Origin: Mesostigma viride
Taxonomy: Eukaryota; Streptophyta; Mesostigmatophyceae; Mesostigmatales; Mesostigmataceae
Length of the DNA: 64,000 nucleotides
Direction of reading: 5' to 3'
Assembly: GCA_009746045.1 (NCBI GenBank)
Contig: RPFO01000403.1
Coordinates: 62,001 to 126,000 of the forward strand
Positions within the stretch are counted from its first letter, which is position 1; each line of letters starts with the position of its first letter. The notes under the pieces were generated by a model that saw only the letters and a list, made by a program, of their open reading frames with translations, was not told the DNA's origin and did not search any database. The position numbers and the translations under genes are program-made. Of this stretch, positions 13,915 through 62,530 are shown one piece after another.

Positions 13915-14973
13915 TTAGCAGCCGAATTCGAGGACACAGGTGTTATGCTGCTCTTCCGGGACATCTGCAACCGCCTTCTGCTGTCGTCGCAACCACCTCC
14001 AGCGGCCTGGCAACACAGTTTTCGCACGATGCTGTACAAGACCAAGGGGTCGCCTGCCGACCCCGGCAACTACAGAGGGATGTGCCCCCCTCAAGCTTCT
14101 TATGCGGCTCATCCTGAACCGCCTGCGCACGGCCGTGGACGGTCACCTCAGCGAGACTCAGCACGGCTTCCGTTCAGGTCGCAACAGTACAGGCGCTCTT
14201 CGCTACTCGCCGACTGGTGGAGGAACTGCAACGCCTTCAGCCTGGTGAGTCCCCTTTGCACCTTGTGCTGGTGGACTTCATCAAAGCCTTCGATTCGGTT
14301 TTCTGGCCTGCGCTTTGGGACATCCTCGAGTTGTTCCGGATCCCCCGCCCCCTGATTGCTGTCATCCGCAACCTGTATGAAGGGTCCACCACTTCGGTGC
14401 GCACTTCTTACGGGACCACGCCCCATGCCCTTTACAGAAGGGTGTGTGGCAGGGCTGCGTGCTGTCGCCCTACCTGTTCATTATTGTGGTCGAATACGTA
14501 ATGATTCAGGCGCGCAAGCGATTTGCCCGCATCGACTGCGACCAGCCCAGCCTGGCCGGCACCTCCTGACGTGGGCCGGGCCCAGTGATGTTAGACGCCG
14601 CAAGGCCCGCACCTTCAAAGAACAGCTAGTAGAGGACATGGGGGGCCTAGGCCTCTCCGTAATTTGGAAGAAGATGATGGACAAGGCCAAGTGGGCCCAG
14701 GTCATAGAGGACAACGAGCCCCCCCCAGTGGGGAAGCGCCCGCGTGTGCAATCCCGTGGGAGGCACGCCAGACAGCTCCCCTAGGGCAGCGTGCGGCTGT
14801 CTAGATAGCTGTTGTAGTTAGAATGCTGTTAGATAGATGTAGTATGTAGCTGATGTAGATAGATTAGACTGGTAGGACTGTTTGCACCCATCCATCCATC
14901 CATCCATCGGGAATTAATGCTCCGTGACTCCCCAACGGGAGCACGAGTCTAATTAATTAATTAATTAATTAAT
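13915..14973 (+). mobile_element. LINE copy B with frameshifted, deleted reverse transcriptase
   Basis: A decayed non-LTR reverse transcriptase is readable in shifting frames: AAWQHSFRTMLYKTKGSPAD then GNYRG (about 14005-14082), LKLLMRLILNRLR and QHGFRSGRNS (about 14090-14190), LVDFIKAFDSVFW with the first catalytic Asp (about 14270-14305), and WQGCVLSPYLFII (about 14450-14490). The YxDD-type active-site block never appears; the sequence jumps to the C-terminal tail LVEDMGGLGLSVIWKKMMDK (about 14628-14690). The 3' end carries TGCTCC/GGAGCA inverted repeats and a TTAA tail at 14951-14973. At least two frameshifts plus the internal deletion make it a pseudogene. Confidence 0.85.
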
Positions 14974-14984
14974 CATCTTTTTAA

Positions 14985-15375
14985 TTCCAAATCATGGAGG
15001 GGCCGTGGACTTTTCGTGATAGACTCGGCATGGACATGTGCTACACTAGACGTGACGGGCTCACCCCCGGGCAGCCTCCTGGTTTGTCTGTAATATGGAG
15101 GCAGATGGTGCGCAAGGATAGATGGCAAGTAGTGATGAAGGAGACCACCCCCAAGCCTGTGGGGGCTCCGCGTGTGACCAAGTATGGCATTCATAGCGAT
15201 TCGGGCCGCGGTGCCTACAGCCCTGTAACTAGGACCTAGATAGCTTATACCATCCATTCCATCCCATGTTCCCCTCCCACTGAGGACTTATGTTCACGTG
15301 ACGCAGTCACGTGTCTATCAATTCCCGAAGTGCTATTAATTAATTCCGCCCGTGTCTATTAATTAATTCCCGAAG
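14985..15375 (+). mobile_element. LINE 3' end, copy C (second family)
   Basis: Encodes a C-terminal tail homologous to that of copy B (GLSVIWRQMVRKDRWQVVMK, about 15086-15145), then TAG and a 3' untranslated region. A perfect hairpin lies at 15295-15313 (8-bp arms CACGTGAC/GTCACGTG), followed by two runs of TTAATTAATT (about 15330-15375). 5'-truncated remnant. Confidence 0.82.
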
Positions 15376-16100
15376 AGCTATAGGCTGCGACTGAAGCGGC
15401 CCTGATCACGGCATCAACGAAAACAATCTAAAGCTGCCAGGTATTCGACAACACAACGGCACGCGACGGCGAGCTAGCTGGCGGAAACTGCCCAAAAAGA
15501 ACGCGAAAAACCTCGAACGATGAGCTCATAGAAGAAAGCACCGATAGCAGATAACATTTGCGACAAAGCTGTACCTCGCCCTCGTAAATCCCTCACCCAG
15601 GCGCGCAACAACAGCCGTTCTTCCATGGACAGGTCAGACACGCACTGCATGCGCAGGTCTGAACAATTACTTACCGATCGATCGTAATGGCCGAAAATCT
15701 GGCAAAAAGCACCAGCTCGGTTTAGAATTCGATGCAACCGATATTAACGCCTGCTTCACGGTCAGAACAACCCCCAAAACCGCGAATTTACAGCCGCTAC
15801 CATGAATTCTATTTCATTCCGCGCGACCAAAAAATTCAGATTACCCCCCATGCCGATGGCATAAAAAAACAACAGCGATATTGTAAACCAGCTGATTTCC
15901 GCCACAAACTAACATCATAAACTCATCGTCTTTTAGATTCGAGTAAAAATTTTGCATTTCGCCTGCCCTAGTGTGGTAGTTTCGCCTGAACGCAGTCGCC
16001 ATGGCCACTTCCGCAATGGGTGCGCGCACCGTGCACGTGAAATTTATGACCTTCCGTTCCGGCGCGAATTTTTTGGCGCCAAAAAATTCGGGCATGTCCC
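15376..16100. other. Unassigned sequence between LINE fragments
   Basis: On the - strand there are two weak candidates for 5' coding exons: an ATG at 15740 followed in frame by a GTAAGTAA donor at about 15677, and an ATG near 16002 reading MATAFRRNYHTRAGEM, which resembles a mitochondrial presequence. I could not connect either to further exons. Possibly a relic gene broken by the LINE insertions, or nothing. Confidence 0.25.
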
Positions 16101-16202
16101 GTTCCCTTAATTAATTAATTCTCGTTGTGTATAGGGGTTGAAGGTTCCTTAACTCTGTATTGGCACCCACGCACGTGACGCCGTCACGTGCCTATTAATT
16201 AG
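16101..16202 (+). mobile_element. LINE 3' tail relics
   Basis: A TTAATTAATTAATT tail at 16108-16121 is followed at 16172-16190 by another perfect hairpin (CACGTGACG, C, CGTCACGTG) and TATTAATTAG. This is the same hairpin-plus-TTAA arrangement as copies C and D, but without recognisable coding sequence. Confidence 0.55.
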
Positions 16203-16604
16203 CAAGTTGCAGCTTCGTGCCCTGTCCCAAGCGGCTGCCCCCTGTGCTGGGCGCAAGCATCCTGTTGGTGGGTTACAGCTGCATGCATGAGTTCAACAGA
16301 TATCACTACTTTGAAGCCTACATCATGTGGCTTTGTCATGGAGCACCAACCCTTAATTAGTTGTCCACCTCTCACCATGCATGTGCGTTTATTCGTTTTA
16401 AAATTTTAAATTACAAATGCACAGGTGTTTCAAATTTCATGCTCCGGTCTGTGTTAGTTGGTCGGACAAATATGGGATCCAAAATGCAGACGTCGGCAGC
16501 TGCATGGCACAGGGGGTGGGCAGTGGGTGGCTCAAAACCGAATGGTTTTCAAAAGCCATAGGCTCTAGCTCGATCTGCTTCCAAGCCGGCACATATTCAG
16601 CCTA
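16203..16604. other. Unassigned sequence downstream of the ABCC gene
   Basis: About 400 bp between the LINE tail and the probable ABCC polyadenylation region. No ORF, domain or repeat that I recognise on either strand. Confidence 0.4.
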
Positions 16605-16656
16605 CATGAACTTTATTGCGACATTTATTCTGGATCTAATCTACACATTTACAGAA
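16605..16656 (-). terminator. Probable polyadenylation region of the ABCC gene
   Basis: On the - strand, about 60-105 nt past the ABCC stop, the sequence contains TGTAA and two AATAAA hexamers (complements at about 16610-16628). Either the green-algal TGTAA or the AATAAA type could act. Confidence 0.45.
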
Positions 16657-16714
16657 AGTTGCCACTGGATCTAGTGGCTCATGGCCCTCCTAGACACATG
16701 GTCACGCCTGTTAG

Positions 16715-53528
<36,814 letters not shown>

Positions 53529-54333
53529 TTCTGTATTGAAATTCTAACGCGAGAGACAACCAGGCGGATGTGAAATGGAGCAGCAAACGAGATCTTTCCC
53601 TTGGCCTTGAAAAACTGCCATAGTCATCAGCCTCACAGTTTCTCAAAAGAATCGCGCATGCCTGCGTTCGGGCTTGTTCAGACGCTGCGCGGGTCCACAC
53701 CCATCGAACTCAGTGTGCATACGAGCACAATCTTACAATCATGCAAAGTGCGAACGATTTCATGCCGCCGCTGTCCACGACACTTACGCACGGCAGTCCT
53801 CGGTGGCAAGTGGTTTGATGCCTTCTACGTGAATGCCTCCATTTTAGCATGTATGCCTTCCCGTTACACAATGATGAAGCCACGTTCCGGCCATCGCGGC
53901 CTATCAGCCATGTGACCGCAGACAAACGATAAATTGCTTGAGGGCTGCACCCACGGCCACGTTGCTTACGCACGGTGCACGCACGGTACACAGTACATAC
54001 CGAGTATAAATCAATAGCGGCCAGGAGTTGCTCTTTAGTAGCTTGATCCGTATGCCTAGGTTCCCTGGGTACGCGAAGGCTAAAGGATACCGTGACGCGT
54101 CAGCATGCACTGCTGATGAGCTGGCGAGACCATAGTGGCTGTCCGCCACAGTATGCAAAGACAACGCAATAATTATTGCAGACTGCGGTTGACCTACCCA
54201 ACCACTTCATCATGGCGCGGCTTCCTCGGACGAATTAGATTAATATCCCACTCGAGGAGTTGACAAGACCTCTGCCTATGGTCGTGAGGAGGCTCTCTCG
54301 TACGTTTTCGAGGGCATTATCTAACTGTGAGCC
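53529..54333. other. Intergenic region between divergent ABCC and PH genes
   Basis: 805 bp shared by the ABCC (-) and PH-domain (+) genes. No ORF of note and no obvious TATA box or repeat; it probably contains both promoters. Confidence 0.5.
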
Positions 54334-57300
54334 ATGGAAATGCGAGAAGCGCCCCAAGAGCTTTGCGGCTACCTGATGAAAAAGGGCGATGTCTTGAACA
54401 TATGGCGTCGAAGATGGTGTACTTTGTCCATGTGTGGCGCATTAGAATTCCGAACCTCTCCGGCCCAAAAATTCCCTCGGGGCACTTTTTCCATTAACCG
54501 GGGGTGCATAGTGGAAAATATTCTGTAAGTATTTACTCCAGCTGCCGCTCGGGTCGAGACTCGGGTTAAGTTAAAATAATTATGTTCGTCAGAAACTCCT
54601 TTTGACGTACGTTGCAGCAAATTCTCGTTGATATAATGCACATGATGCCGGGGATCCTTCTAAAACCCTTGCAGATCCCCAGCGGCAAGTCCGGAGCAGT
54701 ATTGTTTTCGTATCCTTTTATAAACTTATGCCTACCTGGGCATGTTCGTTCGGGGAGCCACCATTGACGGTGAAGCGCAGGAGGCATGATTTGCTGTACA
54801 CGTTAGCAAGTCTCCTGCGTAAGTTCTTGATAAATGCTGGCCTTGAGTAGAAAACGTTGCTTACCTTGGTCTTCTCCATCCCTCTTCCTGGTAGTTCCTG
54901 GCGTGGGCTTTTATCGTAGGAGGCAGCATGGATGTATGCTTGCGAAGCTTCAATAGCTTCAATAGCTTTGCAGCAACGCCGCTGCAATATGCCTCGACTT
55001 TTCTGCCTGCCGGTGAACTTGTCTTGTCCTGCTATAATCTGCGGCTTGTTATTGACCTGTTTTGTGGGTAACGTTGGGGGCCGATAGTTCCAGGCATTTT
55101 TACATTGGTTTTCTGGCAGTGCATAATAACGCAGCTGATATTTTATAAGGCCTCGAATTGGGTGGGGCTGCTTGGCAGGGCTTCCCGCCTGCATGAATGA
55201 GTCCTGAAGTCTGCGAAGGTGTATACTTCTTTTGAAAGTATGTATTGATTACAGCCAAGCTAGAACTTGGGAAAGCGACCCCTTATGTGCACGGGGGTAG
55301 CTTTCGCGAAGCCTAGAGCTCTCGTGTTGAGTACTCCTCTGCTGTACTTGTGAACGGCGGTACGTCTGCTCCCTGTTTGACGCCGGGGACATCTCAGCAG
55401 CAGGAAGGCCGATACGTGCACGCACGCACGCGCACGCACACACACACGCACACACGAGCACGCACGCACTCAAAAGCACGCGTACACACACAAACACACA
55501 AGCACACGCGCATAAAAGCACACACACACACACACACTTCTCAGCAGAACAAATCGGAAGCCTCAGATGTCTCGTCAGCAGCGAGGTCAACTTTTTTCTA
55601 ATGGTTATGCGAGCTCAAGAACCATGCTGCCTCAGCTAATACCTCCCTGTATTTCCTCGTTTGACCATGCGGGGGTAGCCATGGACCTGTCAGTGTGTGG
55701 CGTACTATATCAAGGAGACAACCACTGTACTGTATGGTCAACTATCCCGTAGTGGGTGCGGCCAGCGTGCGACCCTTGCCCCCACATGAACCTGTTCTCC
55801 CTTGCCCACAAACAATGAGACGTTTTGAGGAATACGCTTCCTTGACCATGAATGACGTGATGAGGGCGTTCCACTTGTGTGTGTGCTCGTGCGTGTGTGG
55901 GCGTGTGCGCACTGTGCGTGCATGTGCGTGCGTGACAGTGTGCGTCACGGTGTGTGTGCACGTGGGTCTGGGTGGGTGGGTGAGAGAATGGCGCACCCAC
56001 ACATCCATGCTCTCGATTGCGCATGCTTCCATGCCCCCACGGCTACAAGCATCTTTTGCATGACATCACGCTGGCATGGTATGGCCACCTTGCCCTGCCT
56101 TGCCGGTGCCACGGGGTCTTGTATGGGCTGCCTTTCTCTCTTCTCCACCTCATCTCCTCTAGCCCTTCGTCTCTTCTCCACGTCTCTTCACTCGACGATT
56201 CTTTCTTTCCCACGCTCTCTGCCCTCTGTGTTCTCTCTTCTCTCTTCGCAATCGTCTTTTCTCGTCCTTCTCCTTGGGGGCGCTTGAGCACTGTCTCCCG
56301 CACCTGCTCTCCCCCTCCTAAACACCTTCCTTCACGGCGCGGCCCCGGCAGGCGTGCGCTGCCGCCAGCGGTGCCACTTTGTGATCCTGGCTGCAGAATG
56401 TGACAGCGCGCGCGACCATTGGGTAGACACACTTGCATCAGCAGCCGCCGCGTCCCCGCTCGCGTCCTGCGCGTCCTCACGAACCCACGGCCTGCCAGCA
56501 CGTCACCATCCCCTGCATCATCATCCATCCCCCCCGAAGCACGATTGGCCAACACGGCATCGTCGCCCGCCCATGCCTGAGGCAGCGCCCACCGGTGTAC
56601 TAACAGAGCAGGCTGCATCCGGGGAATCCCTAGTTGGTGGCGAGGAGGCTTGGACCACGCCGGCTACTGGCAACCGTCACCAAGCATTGTCATCCTGCGA
56701 GCCGACTTCACGGTCGGGTGGTCAGTGGCATGGGGGCCATGGCGACTCCACGCAACGCCGCATGCAAAGGGGCCAGGGCGCATGCACCACAGCACCCAGC
56801 CAGGGAGGTCTATCCCCGTCCCAACTCAGCTCAAACTTGGAAAGTTTGCCTCCCCACGGCTGCACCAACAGCTTGTCGTCCCGAACCTATGCTCCTTGTG
56901 CCATCAGCAGGTCAACCTGTGGCAGCCGCAGCGATGACAGCGACGATGATGGTGGCGGGCGACTCAGAAACAGGGATGGCCTGTGTGGCGAAGGGACTAA
57001 AGCAACGGGGAGGGATGATGGGATGAGTGCAACACGTGGGGGTGGGGGTGGGGGAGAACAGCCACCCGCTCATGCTCGTACCAGCCCCACGCATGCTGTC
57101 CTGCACAGCTCCGTCCCGCTGGATCAGCTACTGCCACCGGCACCGCCCGAACAAGGCAGTTTGTTTCATGACTATCCTTACAACATGGGATGCAGGAGCG
57201 TGTCATCAGCCAGGGTGCATGCATGCGATGGTTGTACTGACCTGGGCAACAACGATGAGGGAAGAGGTGTGGACAACACGCGTGGTGGCGGTCGCCCGGC

Positions 57301-60300
57301 AATCGCCACGTGGTGTGAGTATAGCCAACCGCTCCGCTGGCCACTTCCGTGCGTTGCGAACCTAAACGGTCATGAATGTGGTGATGATGTCGTCAGGGGA
57401 CGGAGTGCAGGTGGGATCGTCGCAGGGTTGGAAGGACAGCCCGAGTCCCCCTTGATGGTGTCCACCCCTTGTGGCGTGCTGGAGGACAGCGGGGAGGACG
57501 AGGACGAGGATGCTTATGCTGGTAGTTGCGTCAGGAGGCGGCCGTCGGGGCGTTATCATAGGAGAGTGGGTGCACGAAGTACAACAAGGAGGAATCATGG
57601 ACAGGAGGGCGATGCTTGTAGGGGCGATAAAAATGGCCCTGATTGCCTCGATCGCCACCAACAGCAGCGGCATCACCAGCAAGAGCACAAGCAGCAGCAG
57701 CAGCAGGACGTGCCACATCGGCAGGAGGACAAACAGGATGTAGGCGGTGTGGCGGAAGCCAGCAGCAGCAACAGCAATGGCAGCGGCATGCTGCAGAGGA
57801 TTGTGGACGTGCCTCTCTGGCTGTTCCGATCCGCCCCGTTTTCTTCGCCCCCACCGCCAGCTGCGGTTTCAACATCCCACCCACCAGCCACGATTGCAAC
57901 GCAACACTTGCCTGGTGCGAGAGAGGTGTGTTCTGGCGAACAGCGTGGATGTGTCAGGGAGCCGAGGGGGGATGCTGGCAACTGCAACCACAGCACACCA
58001 ACACCCACGTGCTCTGGCCCCTTGCACTCCGCTGGTGAAGCTGTTTTTGCTGGCCCGTCACCTCCCCGCCCTGGCCCGTCCTTGTCTACTTGTGTGGGCA
58101 GTGTCCCAGCCAGGGCGTGCAACCATGGACAAGCGCCGCTGCCACATACCGATAGCACATCCTCCTCCTCATCCTTCGGGGCGTGGCCCTACCGTTTGAG
58201 CGACATGCTGTTTGGTGGCAGGGGAAACGACATGGGGTTCGGTGGCAGCCTGGTAACTGCTGCTGACTTGCGGGGTTACATGCCGACAGCGTCCTCATCA
58301 CCATCATCCGTCACGGGACCTACACCTGCGCTGGCAGCGCCTGCGTCGCCTGCACTAACACCTGCCTCACCAGCAATGGACCCGACGCCAGCATGCCATG
58401 CACCGCCAGAATCGAGACACATTGCGTCGATCGCATTACCACTTGCCCCGTGGGAGTTGACACATCGCTTGCCGACAAGCAGCTCGTCCTTGTGCACGCT
58501 CGAGGGTCGATGCGTCGTCTCCAGGGAGGAGTACGACCACATTATCGGCATCTGGTGCGTGAGTGCGCGTGCATGCGTGCGTGCGTGCGTGGCTGACCAC
58601 AGACTATCCTCTACAATTAAAAGTGTATCAAAAGCCACGGGATGCCCATGGGACCATGCTGCTGCTTGTTGGTTTGACGTATTGTTGTTGGATTAATGAG
58701 TTCAAGGCGGAGGAGAAAGGGGGTGCGGGGGTTGAAAAGGGCAACACGTAGCGGGTTTCAAGACTGCGTGCTTGCCCCCAGCCACTTTCACGCGTGCCGT
58801 ATGCATGCCACCCTCCTGGTTATAAACTTGCATGGACTTTTTTAATTCCTAGGAATATTCCGGGTTCTATCATTTATTGCTCTGTGTTAATGTGGGCTGC
58901 TTTGCGGCCGTCTAGCTGTCGCGTGTGCAAGCATACACCAGCGTGATGACGCACGCCAGGGCCTGATGGCGAAAGGTGAACGCATGCAAGTGTGTGTTCA
59001 TGTCCACCGCCCCGCCTGTGTGTGCCGTCATCGTGTACATGTGCAACCACGCAGCGAGATGATGCGCGTGGCCATGCTTGCAAAGGACGAGCGCATCAGC
59101 GAGCTGCGAGGGGAGCTGAGGGAGAGCCAGCGGGAGGCCATCCGCGCGGAGATACGCGCGGAGCAGGTGACATAGATACATAGTGTATTATGCGTGCACG
59201 GTGTACATTGTAGTGAGTAAGTGAGAATAAGATGCGGATCAGGTACATAGGGCCCTGTATGATGGGTGCACGGTATACCTTATAGTGAGATGCGCGCGGA
59301 GCACATACAAACATTAATGACGACAAGCACACTGAATTATCCATGGCAGGGCTGAATGCGCGCCGAGCAGGTAGGGCACGATGTGATGTGTGATGCACGT
59401 ACGCAACCATTATTAGCTTGTATAGAGGTGTGCATGTCACCCCCTTGCTGGTGGTGTGGCCTGAAGGAGCCAGCAGGAGAGAAAGGACACGGTGATGTGC
59501 GCACTGTAGCTTATAGATATGTTCACTGTAGAGAGGTTCGCACACGATAGCGTTGCTGCCAAGGGTTACAATATAGTGGGCACACGCCTTGCGCCTGGTG
59601 GGCAGTGCCACCCACGTGACTCCATACATGCATGGCTAGGTTGTGTGCCTTGTGACAGTGACCAGCAGCACACGTGTGCACGTACAGGGAGATGGGTTGG
59701 GCGCTTCTGTCAGTGGGCATAGCTGGACCGTATCGATCGTTCAGCCATGCCCACTCATGAAAATGATCGTGCTGTACGTGGGAATTGGGGAGAGACCGCA
59801 ATGCGGAGACGTACGCGGTGTGCCGGTAATTAATTGGCAAGTGGTGGACATGCCGTATATGCATGTCAGTTGGATGGCGATGCAGTATGTGAGTCCTGAT
59901 CAATACACCGGGCTGCTAAGCATGTGGCGCAGTGCATGAATGATCTGGCACCCGGCACCATGCGCATTTTTCTGGAACAGCACAAATTTTGCTGGATTCT
60001 AATCAAGGCTGGCATCACAATGGATGGTCCCGCGAAACACAAAAGCTATGGTCCGGTCACTAGTCAGAAGCAAGCTCTTAGCACTAGCTAGGCCTGATGG
60101 CGGCAAGATTGGCAGCTTTTTATGAGGCCAGATCCGCAGGTCCTCAGTTCTAGCATGATTAGACCATGATGACGCCAGCGATGACTGTTGAGATCATGTC
60201 AATGGTGGTGGACTGGTGGCGGCGGCGGCGGCGGTGGTGGTGGCATGAAATATTGTCTCAATGAGCCACACAGGCACATGCCAATGGATCTTGCTATTCA

Positions 60301-61540
60301 CACTTCAATGCCACATCCCCGTTTAATGTGATGCCTTGCATCGCATCATGCATTGCCTGTCATTGTTACACCTCTTCCGGCTCACAATCAACCCGTGCAC
60401 GCGCAGGCGGACGGCGCGCTAACGGCCACCAGCAACCAGCACCGCGCGTGGGCCACCGCGTTGGAGACCAGCCAGGGGGAGGCGGCGGCCCTCAGGGATC
60501 GAGTGGGACAGCTGGAGGCGCGGCTGCAGCAGGTGAGCATGCCGGTGGCCAGTTGCCTTCTCTTACACTTAGGCGCTCCATTCTTCTGGGCATGTTAAAC
60601 AAAAGTCGGTTGGAGACCCCCCCATATCTAGATAAGACCTCATTGGGCCCTCGGAGTCTTCTTCAGGGCCCTGAGTCTTGTACACAGAATGCACACGCTG
60701 CTTGGCAGGCAGTAAATCTGCACAACCTGCTAGAACTGGCTGACGGACTGCACTCTATACAGCTTGTTCAGACTGCACCAGCATGTCACTGAAGGATCCC
60801 TGTCGTCCACAAGCGGCCGGCCACACTCTTGTGAGCCGTGCATCAGCTGCGCCCGGCCCCACGTGTGCCTCCTTTTTGGATCCGGTCATTAAAAAGACCT
60901 GCTGCACTTGTGCCTCACCTTGCATGCAAGAATATGAGTTTTCTTTTGCTTGGTTTGCAATTGCCATGCGTCTGACCCGGCGGCATCCGTCTTACTCAAT
61001 CGGGAATTGAGCAGAGCGAGGGAGACAAGCGGGCATTGGGGGAGCGGCTGATAAAGGTGAGGGTGGCCTGTTGGGGCATGCAGTGATCGATGATCTTTTC
61101 ATTTTTGTTTTGGATCAATTGCACTGTGGTTGTACAGTTTGTATACATATGTCAAGGCATTCAACGTGTCTGATCCATGCTAGGAGCCTGCTGCAGCATA
61201 CCTAATGGCTGCAGTTAAATCTCAGTTTTGTACGTGATTGCAGTAGTTAAGTGTGAGATCATCTTGACTGGTTCTTATACTGCGGCCTGTGAGATTGGCG
61301 GATTATGCAGGGGGAACTGATGTCAGACATGGGGGGGAGGGGGGGGGGGGGGGGAGAGATCTTAGTTAATGTCAGGTCAGTATACCGGTGTGCCCTTTGT
61401 GGACATGCCCCAGGTCATCATTCATGAAACCTTTCATATGTTGTACCATTGAAACGCAGGCGTCGGCGGAGCGTGACCACGAGCGCGGCATGAAGGAGGG
61501 GGCCGAGCGGCGGGCTGCGGAGCTGGAGGTAAGAGGGAGG

Positions 61541-61634
<94 letters not shown>

Positions 61635-62183
61635 GAGAGAGAGAAAGAGTGTGTGTGTGTGTGTACGTGTGTGTGCGCGCACGGTAGGAGTGCACCGTGC
61701 ACGAATACCTGTAATTTGAGCGCATGGCATGCGCGGTGGTCACCCTCCTGTAGCGGTGTTTGTAACAAACTAGCATAGCAGATGCCGAGTACGGTTCAAG
61801 GGTTAAGGCTGCTTCATGCGCTCATCATCCAGAGGCCACGGAAACTGGCTTGGATCTCAGTGAGAGGATCCGATTTGGGAGAATAGGCCCGATAGTGGCT
61901 GGTGCAACTGCCGCTTACAACAAGCGCCCATATTACGCTTGCCAAGCACATTTTGCTGTTAATTGCTGGGCTGCATGTATGCCTTCGAATTCTCTGCGTG
62001 GTGACACACACTGGCACTGACTTATCTCGATCACTTAACTGGGTCATCCCGGGTGACTCCCTTGCATACTATACATCTGCCCTTGTTCATATATACGTCC
62101 ATAATACTAAACAGAGGGAGATCAAGGGGGTGATGCTGGGGATGCGGGAGAGAGAAGAGCTGCTACGGCCCGTCTGGAATTGA
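54334..62183 (+). CDS. PH-domain / low-complexity / coiled-coil protein, 7 or more exons
   Basis: Exons: 54334-54524, 56352-58554, 59055-59166, 60407-60532, 61015-61056, 61460-61528, 62115-62183 (TGA). The first exon opens a pleckstrin-homology domain ([35 protein letters not shown]). Exon 56352 supplies its last strands and C-terminal helix ([20 protein letters not shown]), with the Trp conserved in PH helices. The two do not join in phase, so at least one short exon in 54525-56351 is missing from this model. After the PH domain come ~700 residues rich in Ser, Gly, Pro, His and Gln with a poly-Gln/His stretch. The later exons are continuous coiled coil ([50 protein letters not shown]), all in phase 0. 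PH domains bind phosphoinositides or proteins, so a membrane-associated scaffold or trafficking role is plausible; no catalytic domain is seen. A LINE begins right after the stop, so the C-terminus may be truncated. Confidence 0.75.
55420..55545. repeat. CA-rich microsatellite block
   Basis: Interrupted (CA)n/(ACGC)n in the long first intron of the PH gene; a GT-rich counterpart lies at about 55875-55985. Confidence 0.9.
59200..59390 (+). repeat. Echoes of the PH gene exon ending at 59166
   Basis: The exon end GATACGCGCGGAGCAG plus GTGACATAG (59151-59175) recurs as GATGCGGATCAG plus GTACATAG (59230-59250), GATGCGCGCGGAGCAC plus ATAC (59287-59307) and GAATGCGCGCCGAGCAG plus GTAGGGC (59354-59378). 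The following GTGCACGGTGTAC/GTGCACGGTATAC is shared too, giving a degenerate ~65-bp period. Confidence 0.88.
61336..61355. repeat. G-rich run
   Basis: Near-continuous G run in the PH gene intron before exon 61460. Confidence 0.85.
61536..61672. repeat. (GA)n then (GT)n microsatellite at a donor
   Basis: Roughly 50 GA dinucleotides followed by GT repeats. The array starts ~8-15 bp after the exon end at 61528; the donor itself reads GTAAGAGGGAGGGAGGGAGA. Confidence 0.95.
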
Positions 62184-62186
62184 AGA

Positions 62187-62530
62187 TTATACGGCCCGTC
62201 TGGAATTAAAATTAATTAAGAGACACGTGACTGCGTCACGTGAGCATAAGTCCTCAGTGGGAGGGCGACGTGGGATGGAATGGATGCTGTAAGCTATCTA
62301 GGTCCTAGTTACATGCAGGGTTGGGGCACCACGGCCCGAATCGCTATGAATGCCATACGCGGTCACACGCGGAGCCCCCACAGACTTGGGGGTGGTCTCC
62401 TTCATCACTACTTGCCATCTATCCTTGTGTACCATCTGCCTCCATATTACAGACAATCCAGGAGGCTGCCCGGGTGTGAGTGTCGTCCAGGGTAGCACAT
62501 CCAGGGAAGAAAGGATGACCTTGGTCAATC
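62187..62530 (-). mobile_element. LINE 3' end, copy D (same family as copy C)
   Basis: On the - strand it encodes LTPGQPPGLSVIWRQMVHKD (about 62395-62470) and then matches copy C through the 3' region, the perfect hairpin at 62224-62242 (CACGTGAC/GTCACGTG arms) and a TTAATT tail at about 62205-62218. It sits tail-first against the PH gene stop. A 17-bp sequence ACGGCCCGTCTGGAATT occurs on both sides of a short spacer at 62165 and 62190. Confidence 0.82.

Noticed and set aside
13894-14784. Functional reverse transcriptase gene
   Set aside because: Needs at least two frameshifts and lacks the YxDD block; annotated as a decayed LINE instead.
61387-61690. 99-codon Glu/Arg-repeat ORF
   Set aside because: Only the segment 61460-61528 is an exon; the rest is the (GA)n array translated.
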